A DNA stretch of 16,395 bases, from assembly GCA_016193545.1 (NCBI GenBank), contig JACPSA010000032.1, forward strand, positions 1 through 16,395, given 5' to 3'. The first letter of the stretch is position 1; each line of letters opens with the position of its first letter. This DNA comes from Chloroflexota bacterium (lineage in GTDB: Bacteria; Chloroflexota; Dehalococcoidia; Dehalococcoidales; UBA2162). Both the position numbers and the translations under genes were made by a program. The notes below the pieces were generated by a model. The model made no database searches. It was not told the DNA's origin and was given only the letters and a program-made list of their open reading frames with translations. This document shows positions 1 to 5,707 of this stretch, piece by piece.

Positions 1-2
1 AG

Positions 3-170
3 CTGATCCCGGCGATGAAATCCAAGGTTGACAAAGCCCTCACGGAGCAAGCTAAACGAGACGTCATTGACTCGCTGGTACAGAGGGCTCTCCTCGACGC
101 GTCGGGTGACCTGACCATTGAGTTTAAGGTGCCTCGGCCGGAAATGAGTTTTAGTTCCCCGTTATCTTGA
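3..170 (+). CDS. C-terminal fragment of a gene entering from the left, possibly a serine recombinase
   Basis: An open frame runs from the window edge to a TGA at 168-170 and gives 55 residues. The segment reads as a charged helix (KSKVDKALTEQAKRDVID, then SLVQRALLD) followed by a beta-like stretch ending LTIEFKVPRPE. A helix leading into a 'D-G-x-L-T-I-x-F-x-x-P' strand is how many large serine recombinases end, so that is my tentative assignment. No catalytic region is in view, so the family cannot be verified. It does not look like the C-terminus of TrpE, the protein one might expect before trpG. Confidence 0.4.
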   Translation: MIPAMKSKVDKALTEQAKRDVIDSLVQRALLDASGDLTIEFKVPRPEMSFSSPLS

Positions 171-199
171 CAAGGGGAAGGGGATTAAGGGGATAGGGT
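167..199 (+). repeat. Partial (half) copy of the palindromic intergenic repeat
   Basis: The segment from 171 to 199 (AAGGGGAAGGGGATTAAGGGG, then ATAGGG) matches one arm of the GC-rich palindromic family found at 819-933, 1335-1412, 5466-5540 and 13041-13155. The opposite arm is missing. It starts at the stop codon of the preceding gene and lies just upstream of trpG. Confidence 0.5.
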
Positions 200-230
200 T
201 AATACAAATAAAGGGGATGAAGTTCACAAT

Positions 231-800
231 ATGCTGCTGCTGGTTGATAATTATGACAGCTTCACCTACAATCTCTTCCAGTACCTGAGCGAACTGGGTG
301 AGGAGGTCGTGGTGGTGCGCAATGATAAAACCACCATTGAGGAGATTGAGCGGATGCAGCCGCAGCGGATTGTCATCTCGCCCGGTCCCTCGACGCCGCA
401 GAATGCCGGTATCTCTAACGATGTCATCCGTCATTTCGGGGCTACTTTGCCCATCCTCGGCGTCTGCCTGGGACACCAGTGTATCGGTTACAGCTATGGC
501 GGCATCGTCGGGCAGGCCAAGCAGATTATGCATGGTAAGTCCTCGCTGATACATCATAAAGGGCAGGGAGTATTTGCCGGGCTGCCCGAGCCTTTCTCCG
601 CCATCCGCTACCACTCGCTGGTGGTGGAGCGTGAAGGACTCCCCGATTGCCTGGAAATAACCGCCTGGACGGATGACGATGAGATTATGGGACTGCGCCA
701 CCGCCAGCACCCGGTGCAGGGCATCCAGTTCCACCCTGAGTCCTTTATGACGGCAGTGGGCAAAGATTTACTGAAAAATTTCCTGAAACTGTATACTTAG
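231..800 (+). CDS. trpG: Anthranilate synthase glutamine amidotransferase subunit (TrpG/PabA)
   Basis: This 189-residue class I glutamine amidotransferase releases ammonia from glutamine for anthranilate (or aminodeoxychorismate) synthesis by a TrpE/PabB partner in the cytoplasm. The N-terminus LLLVDNYDSFTYNL is the family signature. The nucleophile is Cys79 in GVCLGHQ, and the other triad residues are His168 and Glu170 in QFHPES. PGPSTP (51-56) forms the oxyanion-loop region. Length is normal. The ATG at 231 gives the canonical N-terminus, but its Shine-Dalgarno is weak (AAGGGG about 14 bases upstream). It is the first gene of the trp cluster here. No trpE precedes it, and TrpG and PabA cannot be separated by sequence, so it may serve both the tryptophan and folate pathways. 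The trp context favours trpG. Confidence 0.95.
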   Translation: MLLLVDNYDSFTYNLFQYLSELGEEVVVVRNDKTTIEEIERMQPQRIVISPGPSTPQNAGISNDVIRHFGATLPILGVCLGHQCIGYSYGGIVGQAKQIMHGKSSLIHHKGQGVFAGLPEPFSAIRYHSLVVEREGLPDCLEITAWTDDDEIMGLRHRQHPVQGIQFHPESFMTAVGKDLLKNFLKLYT

Positions 801-818
801 GTGTAATATTACTCATTT

Positions 819-933
819 CCCCCTTTGGAAAAGGGGGACTAAGGGGGATTTTGAAATCCCTCTCTATCTCCCTTTACGAAAGGGAGAAACCCGGTCTCAT
901 AGAGTTGAGGGGGAAAATAAGAGGGTGAGGTTC
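819..933 (+). repeat. Composite palindromic repeat element (trpG / small-gene gap)
   Basis: The element contains nested hairpins: an 8-bp stem 819-826/830-837 (CCCCCTTT/AAAGGGGG), a GGGATTT/AAATCCC stem near 846-861, and an 8-bp stem 868-875/879-886 (CTCCCTTT/AAAGGGAG). It ends in GGGTGAGGTTC at 923-933, the outer arm shared with other copies. The part 819-889 is nearly identical, in reverse complement, to 2500-2570. This points to one mobile or amplified intergenic repeat family, not a terminator: no T-run follows the stems. Confidence 0.75.
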
Positions 934-961
934 TAAAACACTAATACTAAAGGAGGTGATT

Positions 962-1306
962 ATGGCTAAATCTATTAGAGCAATCAGTGGAAGGATAAGC
1001 AGCGTCTCGCGAAGATATACTGATAGGAAATGGCGCATTGAGATTCCATTATATAAAAAGGGAACTCAACACTTTTTGAACCAAGATAGAATGCGTTTTC
1101 CAGTTCCGTTTTCAATCGGTTCGCAAGAGTATATTGGTGGCATAAGCTTTATTGAAACAGGTATGTGGGTAAATCCCGACCTCATAGATGGAGGCAAGAG
1201 GAAGGTAAGACTTGTAGATGCTCTTGAGTTTGCCGGCTTCAAAGAAGGCCAAAAAGTTGTTCTCGAAGTTGAGAAATACGGGATAAGAATAGTATCTCTA
1301 AACTAA
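962..1306 (+). CDS. Unrecognised 114-residue protein inserted in the trp operon
   Basis: I do not recognise this protein. The ATG at 962 is preceded by a near-perfect Shine-Dalgarno (AAAGGAGGTG at 949-958), so it is probably translated. The alternative GTG at 956 lies inside that ribosome site and is unlikely. The product is soluble and basic at the N-terminus (RAISGRISSVSRRYTDRKWR). It has an aromatic, proline-containing middle (RMRFPVPFSI, GMWVNPDLID) and a beta-like C-terminus (GQKVVLEVEKYGIRIVSL). No signal peptide, membrane segment or cysteine motif is visible. Its codons are visibly more AT-rich than those of the flanking trp genes. Palindromic repeats lie on both sides (819-933 and 1335-1412), which suggests later insertion into the operon. 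A role in tryptophan synthesis is not indicated. Confidence 0.75.
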   Translation: MAKSIRAISGRISSVSRRYTDRKWRIEIPLYKKGTQHFLNQDRMRFPVPFSIGSQEYIGGISFIETGMWVNPDLIDGGKRKVRLVDALEFAGFKEGQKVVLEVEKYGIRIVSLN

Positions 1307-1334
1307 TATCCTTATCTCTAATAGCGGAGAGTTA

Positions 1335-1412
1335 AAGAGGGACTTCGTCCCTCTTATGAAACCTCTTCCCCCTCTCCTTCCTAAGGAGAGGGGGATTAAG
1401 GGGGTGAGGTTC
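1335..1412 (+). repeat. Composite palindromic repeat element (small gene / trpD gap)
   Basis: There are two perfect hairpins. The first is 9 bp with a 3-base loop (1335-1343/1347-1355, AAGAGGGAC/GTCCCTCTT). The second is 12 bp with a 3-base loop (1368-1379/1383-1394, CCCCCTCTCCTT/AAGGAGAGGGGG). The outer arm GATTAAGGGGGTGAGGTTC at 1394-1412 is the reverse complement of the arm that opens the element at 5466. The first hairpin might act as a terminator for the small gene, but no U-tract follows. The trpD ribosome site starts 15 bases after the element. Confidence 0.75.
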
Positions 1413-1442
1413 ATTACTCTTATTTGAGGAGGAGTTCCTACC

Positions 1443-2459
1443 ATGATTAAAGAAGCTATTAGCACTTTAATAACTGGCAAATCGCTGACTCAAGAAGAAG
1501 CAGCCTCGGTGATGAAGGAGATAATGGAGGGTGAGGTTACTCCGGCACAGTTTGGCGCCTTCGTCACCGCCCTCCGCCTCAAGGGAGAGACGGTTGAGGA
1601 AATCGCCGGGCTGGCCAGTGTCATGCGGGCCAAGGCAATCCGGGTGGCGGTAGACTACCCGGTGATTGATGTCGTCGGCACCGGCGGTGATGGCCTTAAT
1701 ACTTTCAATATCTCCACGGTGACGGCTTTTGTTGTTGCCGGCGCCGGGCTGAAGGTAGCCAAACACGGCAACCGGGGCATGAGCAGCCAGTGTGGCAGCG
1801 CTGATGTGCTGGAAGCCCTGGGCGTCAAGATAGACCTCAATGCCGAACAGGTACGGCACTGTCTGGACGAGGTGGGCATCGGTTTCATGTTCGCTCCGGC
1901 ATTCCATCCGGCGATGAAATATGCGTCCGCTCCCCGGCGTGAGATTGGCATTCGCACTGTATTCAATATCCTGGGCCCGCTGACTAACCCCGCTGACGCT
2001 AAGGCGTACCTGCTGGGTGTCGCCGATGAATCACTGGTGGAGAAGCTGGCGCTGGTGTTGCAAAGCCTGGGCTGCCGTCATGCCCTGGTCGTCCACGGCG
2101 AAGACGGACTGGACGAAGTTACGCTGACCGGCAGGACGCGGGTCTGTGAAATTAAAGGCGGACGTGTTCGGAATTATTTCATTGGTCCTGAAGACGTCGG
2201 TTTATCCCTCATCAAAAGCCTGGCGGAATTAGAGGGTAGCACTGCCCAGGAAAATGCGGCCCGCGCGCGTGCTATTCTGGCTGGCGCCGATGGACCGCAG
2301 CGGGATGTGGTGCTGATAAACGCGGCGGCGGCTCTGGTAGCTGGTGATAAAGTGCCGTCGCTCAATCTGGGGGTAAGTTTAGCCCGTGAGGTGCTGGATA
2401 ACGGTCAGGCTCAGGCTAAGCTGGAGCAACTGGTAAAACTCAGCCAGAGCTTTGCTTAG
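1443..2459 (+). CDS. trpD: Anthranilate phosphoribosyltransferase (TrpD)
   Basis: This enzyme transfers phosphoribose from PRPP to anthranilate to give N-(5'-phosphoribosyl)anthranilate, the second committed step of tryptophan synthesis. The 338-residue length is typical. The PRPP-binding glycine loop is GTGGDG (79-84), followed by the conserved TFNIST. The substrate-binding block KHGNRGMSS (107-115) and the ASAPRREIGIRTVFNILGPLTNP block are both intact. The ATG at 1443 has a strong Shine-Dalgarno (AGGAGGAG at 1427-1434, 8-base spacing). Its product is the substrate of TrpF, which is deleted further down the cluster. Repeats flank the gene on both sides. Confidence 0.97.
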   Translation: MIKEAISTLITGKSLTQEEAASVMKEIMEGEVTPAQFGAFVTALRLKGETVEEIAGLASVMRAKAIRVAVDYPVIDVVGTGGDGLNTFNISTVTAFVVAGAGLKVAKHGNRGMSSQCGSADVLEALGVKIDLNAEQVRHCLDEVGIGFMFAPAFHPAMKYASAPRREIGIRTVFNILGPLTNPADAKAYLLGVADESLVEKLALVLQSLGCRHALVVHGEDGLDEVTLTGRTRVCEIKGGRVRNYFIGPEDVGLSLIKSLAELEGSTAQENAARARAILAGADGPQRDVVLINAAAALVAGDKVPSLNLGVSLAREVLDNGQAQAKLEQLVKLSQSFA

Positions 2460-2499
2460 CTCTTTTACAATCTCAAGCTATCGGAAACTTTGAGTTGCC

Positions 2500-2570
2500 T
2501 TCTCCCTTTGATAAAGGGAGATAGAGAGGGATTTAAAATCCCCCTTATTCCCCCTTTGCCAAAGGGGGAG
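2500..2570 (-). repeat. Palindromic repeat, inverted copy of 819-889
   Basis: Read on the minus strand, this segment matches 819-889 with only a few differences: CCCCCTTT-loop-AAAGGGGG, then GGGGGATTTT-AAATCCC, then CTCTCTATCTCCC-TTT-loop-AAAGGGAG. It fills most of the trpD-trpC gap and ends only 14 bases before the trpC start, so the trpC ribosome site (GAGG at about 2576-2579) abuts the repeat. In a transcript it would fold into two or three short GC-rich hairpins. Confidence 0.75.
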
Positions 2571-2584
2571 ATATAGAGGTAGCA

Positions 2585-3370
2585 ATGATTTTAGACCAGA
2601 TAGTGGCTGATAAAAAGCTGGAACTTGAAGCCAGGAAGCGCGGCATACCGCTGATTGAGATGCAGGCAACAATCGGCAGGCAACCACCGCCGATTGATTT
2701 TGCCGCGGCGCTGCGGGGCAATGGTATCCGGCTCATCGCCGAGGTTAAAAAGGCATCGCCATCCAGGGGAGTTATCCGCGCTGATTTTGAGCCGGTGGCG
2801 ATAGCTAAAACCTACGCCGACAACGGAGCTTCAGCCATATCGGTATTGACCGAATCGAGATATTTCCAGGGCAGTATTAACGACCTCAAAGATATCCGGG
2901 ATGCGTTGAGAGACAAAAAGATACCCCTGCTCAGAAAAGATTTCATTGTCGACCCCTACCAGGTGCATGAATCACGGGCTTATGGCGCCGATGCTCTGCT
3001 GCTCATCGTGGCTATCTTGACTCCTCAGAAACTGGAGGAGCTGCTTAGGCTGAGCCACCAACTGGGTATGAAGTGCCTGGTAGAGGTGCATAATGAGGCT
3101 GAGATGGCAATAGCTTTGCAGAGTAAAGCCAGGATAATCGGCATCAATAACCGCAACTTGAGAGACTTTACCATAGATATCACTACCACCGAACGGCTAA
3201 GGCCACTTGTCCCTCGTGATAGAATAGTGGTCAGTGAGAGTGGTATAAAAGACCACGGGGATATCGAGAAGTTGACACAGTGGGGAGTCGATGCGGTGCT
3301 CATCGGCGAGTCGCTGTTGACGGCGTCCAATATCGCCGTCAGGATGAAGGAGCTATTCGACCGTGATTAA
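2585..3370 (+). CDS. trpC: Indole-3-glycerol phosphate synthase (TrpC)
   Basis: This enzyme closes the indole ring of CdRP with loss of CO2 to give indole-3-glycerol phosphate. It is a 261-residue (beta/alpha)8 barrel. Family blocks are intact: IAEVKKASPSRG (51-62, with catalytic Glu53 and Lys55), LLRKDFIVDPYQVHE with the catalytic lysine, GINNRNLRDF and VSESGI. The ATG at 2585 follows GAGGT with normal spacing. The stop codon (TAA, 3368-3370) overlaps the GTG that begins the trpF remnant, a translational-coupling arrangement that shows a trpF gene once followed. The enzyme's substrate is the product of TrpF, so this step depends on isomerase supplied elsewhere. Confidence 0.97.
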   Translation: MILDQIVADKKLELEARKRGIPLIEMQATIGRQPPPIDFAAALRGNGIRLIAEVKKASPSRGVIRADFEPVAIAKTYADNGASAISVLTESRYFQGSINDLKDIRDALRDKKIPLLRKDFIVDPYQVHESRAYGADALLLIVAILTPQKLEELLRLSHQLGMKCLVEVHNEAEMAIALQSKARIIGINNRNLRDFTIDITTTERLRPLVPRDRIVVSESGIKDHGDIEKLTQWGVDAVLIGESLLTASNIAVRMKELFDRD

Positions 3371-3425
3371 GATTTGTGGACTGGAGACAGTTCGGCTTTT
3401 GGAGGGTTGTCTTGCTGCCAGATAA
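3363..3425 (+). pseudogene. trpF: trpF deletion scar (phosphoribosylanthranilate isomerase remnant)
   Basis: A GTG at 3363 overlaps the trpC stop and opens a 20-codon frame reading (M)IKICGLETVRLLEGCLAAR before TAA at 3423-3425. The start 'IKICGL' is the hallmark N-terminus of TrpF, including the catalytic cysteine of the 'KICG' motif. A normal TrpF has about 200 residues. The remainder (VRLLEGCLAAR, stop overlapping the trpB start) would suit a TrpF C-terminal helix, so the scar may be an in-frame internal deletion that kept both ends. The catalytic Asp and the phosphate-binding loops are gone, so it cannot be an active isomerase. The N-terminal match and operon position are observed. The C-terminal assignment is an inference. 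An assembly deletion is possible. Confidence 0.65.
3401..3406 (+). promoter_or_regulatory. Ribosome binding site that decides the trpB start
   Basis: GGAGGG at 3401-3406 sits 5 bases before TTG 3412, the codon that gives the usual TrpB beginning (LPDKRGYFGEYGG). The upstream GTG at 3376 would add 12 residues that are only an out-of-frame reading of the trpF remnant. Confidence 0.7.
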
Positions 3426-4599
3426 GCGTGGATATTTCGGTGAATATGGAGGTCAGTTCGTCCCTGAGACGCTGATGCCGGTGCTGGCTGAGCTGGTGGC
3501 GGCTTACGACAAGGCGAAGGCTGATGCTGCCTTCTGGACTGAGTTCGATTCGCTGTCCCGCGACTATTCCGGACGGCCGACGCCGCTCTACCTGGCGGAG
3601 AAACTCACGAAGCAGTGTGGCGGGGCCCGGATTTATCTGAAGAGGGAGGACCAGGCCCATACCGGAGCGCATAAAATCAACAATGCCTTGGGGCAGGGTC
3701 TTCTCGCCCGGAGAATGGGTAAGCGCAGAATTATCGCCGAGACCGGAGCCGGGCAGCACGGAGTGGCGACCGCCGCCGTGTGCGCCATGCTGGGTATGGA
3801 ATGCATTATCTATATGGGCGAGGAAGATGTGCGCCGCCAGTCGCTTAATGTCTTCCGTATGAAGCTGATGGGGGCTGAGGTAAGGCCTGTCTCATCGGGC
3901 AGCCGGACATTAAAAGATGCCGTTAATGAGGCGATAAGGGACTGGGTGACCAATGCCCGGGACACTTACTACCTTATCGGCTCGGTCGTCGGACCTCATC
4001 CCTATCCGGTCATGGTGCGTGATTTCCAGTCGGTAATCGGTAAGGAAACCAGAGAACAGATACTGGCTAAAGCGGGCCGCCTGCCGGACCATATCGTTGC
4101 CTGCGTCGGTGGCGGCAGCAATGCCATTGGTATCTTTCATCCCTTCCTGGATGACCGTGATGTCAGGCTTATCGGGGTGGAGGCGGCGGGGAGGGGTCTT
4201 GAGACTGGAGAACATGCCGCTTCACTGGTGGCGGGGAGACTGGGAGTGCTCCACGGGGCTAAATCCTTTGTTCTTCAGGATAGTCACGGACAGATTCAGC
4301 CGACCCACAGTATTTCTGCCGGGCTGGACTATCCCGGCGTTGGCCCTGAGCACAGCTATCTCAAGGATAGCGGGCGGGCTACCTATGTTGCCGTCAGTGA
4401 TAAGGAAGCCCTCGAAGGCTTCCAACTCCTATCCCGTGCCGAGGGTATTATCCCGGCCCTGGAATCGGCGCATGCTGTATTTTATGCGGTCGGGCTGGCT
4501 GGTTCGCTGGATAAGGAACAAATCATCGTCATTAACCTCTCCGGGCGTGGCGATAAAGACATGGATATCGTCGCTGAAGCGCTGGGGGTGAAAGTTTGA
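3412..4599 (+). CDS. trpB: Tryptophan synthase beta subunit (TrpB)
   Basis: This PLP enzyme condenses indole, channelled from TrpA, with serine to give tryptophan. I chose the TTG start at 3412 because of the Shine-Dalgarno at 3401-3406. It gives 395 residues, the normal TrpB1 length, and Lys88 in HTGAHKINNALGQ falls at the expected place for the PLP Schiff base. Other blocks are intact: GRPTPLYLAE, LKREDQ, ETGAGQHG, the phosphate-cradle GGGSNA and HSISAGLDYPGVGPEH. An extended reading from GTG 3376 is possible but adds an implausible peptide. The stop overlaps the trpA start (TTGA), so the two subunits are translationally coupled, as expected for an alpha2beta2 complex. Confidence 0.96.
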   Translation: MLPDKRGYFGEYGGQFVPETLMPVLAELVAAYDKAKADAAFWTEFDSLSRDYSGRPTPLYLAEKLTKQCGGARIYLKREDQAHTGAHKINNALGQGLLARRMGKRRIIAETGAGQHGVATAAVCAMLGMECIIYMGEEDVRRQSLNVFRMKLMGAEVRPVSSGSRTLKDAVNEAIRDWVTNARDTYYLIGSVVGPHPYPVMVRDFQSVIGKETREQILAKAGRLPDHIVACVGGGSNAIGIFHPFLDDRDVRLIGVEAAGRGLETGEHAASLVAGRLGVLHGAKSFVLQDSHGQIQPTHSISAGLDYPGVGPEHSYLKDSGRATYVAVSDKEALEGFQLLSRAEGIIPALESAHAVFYAVGLAGSLDKEQIIVINLSGRGDKDMDIVAEALGVKV

Positions 4600-5390
4600 G
4601 CCGTATCGCTTCCGTCTTTAAACGTCCTGGCAAAAAAGCACTTATCCCTTACGTTACCGTAGGTTATCCCAGCATCGAAGCCACCCTGAAAGTGGTACCC
4701 CTTCTGGCTGGCAGCGGCTGCGATATTGTCGAGCTGGGCATTCCCTTCTCCGACCCTCTGGCTGATGGCGCTACCATACAAAAGTCCAGCTACGGGGCTT
4801 TACAGAAAGGGGTTACCCCCGGGATTTGCCTGGATATAGCCAGCCAGTTAAGTAAAAAGGTGAAGATACCGCTGGTATTTATGACCTATTTTAATCCGGT
4901 TTTCAGCTACGGTCTTGAGAAATTTGGCAGGGACTGTGCTAAGGCTGGTATCGATGGACTGATTATCCCTGACCTGCCACCGGAGGAAGGCTCGGAGATG
5001 GAGGCAATCACCCATAAGCAGGGACTCGACCTCATTTACCTGCTAGCTCCCACCAGCACTGAAGAGCGTATCCGGCTGGTAGCCGAGAAGTCGCAGGGGT
5101 TTATTTACCTGGTCTCGGTGACCGGGGTAACCGGAGCCAGGAACAGACTGCCAGTAGACCTGGCGTCATTTGTCGCCCGGGTAAGGCAGGTAGCTAAACA
5201 GCCGCTCTGTGTCGGGTTCGGTATCTCGACTTCGGAGCAAGCCACACAGGTAGCTCGCATCGCCGATGGGGTTATTGTTGGCAGTCGGCTTATTCAGCTT
5301 ATGGAGAAGGATGATAGCCTTATTTCGGTAGGCGATTTTGTCAAAGAACTGAGGCTGGCTCTGGATGATACCGCCAGGAAATCCGGCTAG
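4596..5390 (+). CDS. trpA: Tryptophan synthase alpha subunit (TrpA)
   Basis: This subunit cleaves indole-3-glycerol phosphate to indole and glyceraldehyde 3-phosphate and passes indole to TrpB. It is a 264-residue (beta/alpha)8 barrel of standard length. The catalytic pair is Glu46 in VELGIPFSDP and Asp57 in LADG. Further family blocks are LIIPDLPPEE, YLVSVTGVTGAR, VGFGIST and DGVIVGSRL (phosphate binding). Translation begins at TTG 4596, whose last two bases are part of the trpB TGA, with GGGGGTG just upstream. It is the last gene of the trp cluster. Confidence 0.96.
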   Translation: MSRIASVFKRPGKKALIPYVTVGYPSIEATLKVVPLLAGSGCDIVELGIPFSDPLADGATIQKSSYGALQKGVTPGICLDIASQLSKKVKIPLVFMTYFNPVFSYGLEKFGRDCAKAGIDGLIIPDLPPEEGSEMEAITHKQGLDLIYLLAPTSTEERIRLVAEKSQGFIYLVSVTGVTGARNRLPVDLASFVARVRQVAKQPLCVGFGISTSEQATQVARIADGVIVGSRLIQLMEKDDSLISVGDFVKELRLALDDTARKSG

Positions 5391-5465
5391 GTCTGGTAAA
5401 CCGGAATTTTATCGTTTAATTTCTTAGCCCACGGTCTAAAAGATTTTACTCATTCTATTGTTTAT

Positions 5466-5540
5466 GAACCTCACCACCTTAATCCCCCTCTCTTTTCCTT
5501 AACTCCCCTTCCCTTCAAAGGGAAGGGGTCAGGGGATAGG
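5466..5540 (+). repeat. Palindromic repeat element downstream of trpA
   Basis: It opens with GAACCTCACC and TTAATCCCCCTCTC (the shared outer arm) and contains an 11-bp hairpin 5505-5515/5518-5528 (CCCCTTCCCTT/AAGGGAAGGGG). It is the only marked structure between trpA and the promoter of the next operon, so it might end trp transcription, though no T-run follows the stem. The rest of the 5391-5707 gap holds the promoter at 5617-5646 and nothing else I can identify. Confidence 0.7.
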
Positions 5541-5616
5541 TCAAATCACTTCAGGAGTTAGCTCTCGACTAAAATATTGTCTGCAGCAAATAAGTAAAAG
5601 GTCTGCGTCAAGTTGC

Positions 5617-5646
5617 TTGACTGGCAGGATAAATATGTGCTAGACT
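5617..5646 (+). promoter_or_regulatory. Sigma-70-type promoter for the acyl-CoA dehydrogenase operon
   Basis: TTGACT at 5617-5622 (5 of 6 to the -35 consensus), an 18-base spacer, then TAGACT at 5641-5646 (4 of 6) with a TG two bases ahead (extended -10 form). Transcription would start about 55 bases before the first ATG. No operator palindrome is evident. Confidence 0.55.
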
Positions 5647-5707
5647 CACTGCGGTTACGGGCAGTATTCGGTTCTGCTTTTGGCGAAAATAGGAGAGGGT
5701 GACTCGA

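Noticed and set aside
167..205. A perfect TTGACA (167-172) upstream of trpG as a trp promoter.
   Set aside because: No acceptable -10 box lies 16-18 bases downstream; the nearest AT-rich hexamers are 21-27 bases away, and the region is a half copy of the palindromic repeat.
162..734. Long minus-strand frame opposite trpG (190 residues) and other long antisense frames opposite trpD, trpB and the dehydrogenases.
   Set aside because: They mirror strongly conserved genes on the other strand, have no recognisable domains and no ribosome sites; they are products of codon bias.
819..886. Rho-independent terminator between trpG and the small gene.
   Set aside because: The stems are strong but no T-run follows on either strand, and the same structure recurs inside the operon at 2500-2570, so a general repeat is the better explanation.
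3376..3411. Longer TrpB beginning at GTG 3376 with an extra MDWRQFGFWRVV peptide.
   Set aside because: The extra residues are the trpF remnant read in another frame; TTG 3412 has a proper Shine-Dalgarno and gives the standard TrpB length and lysine position.
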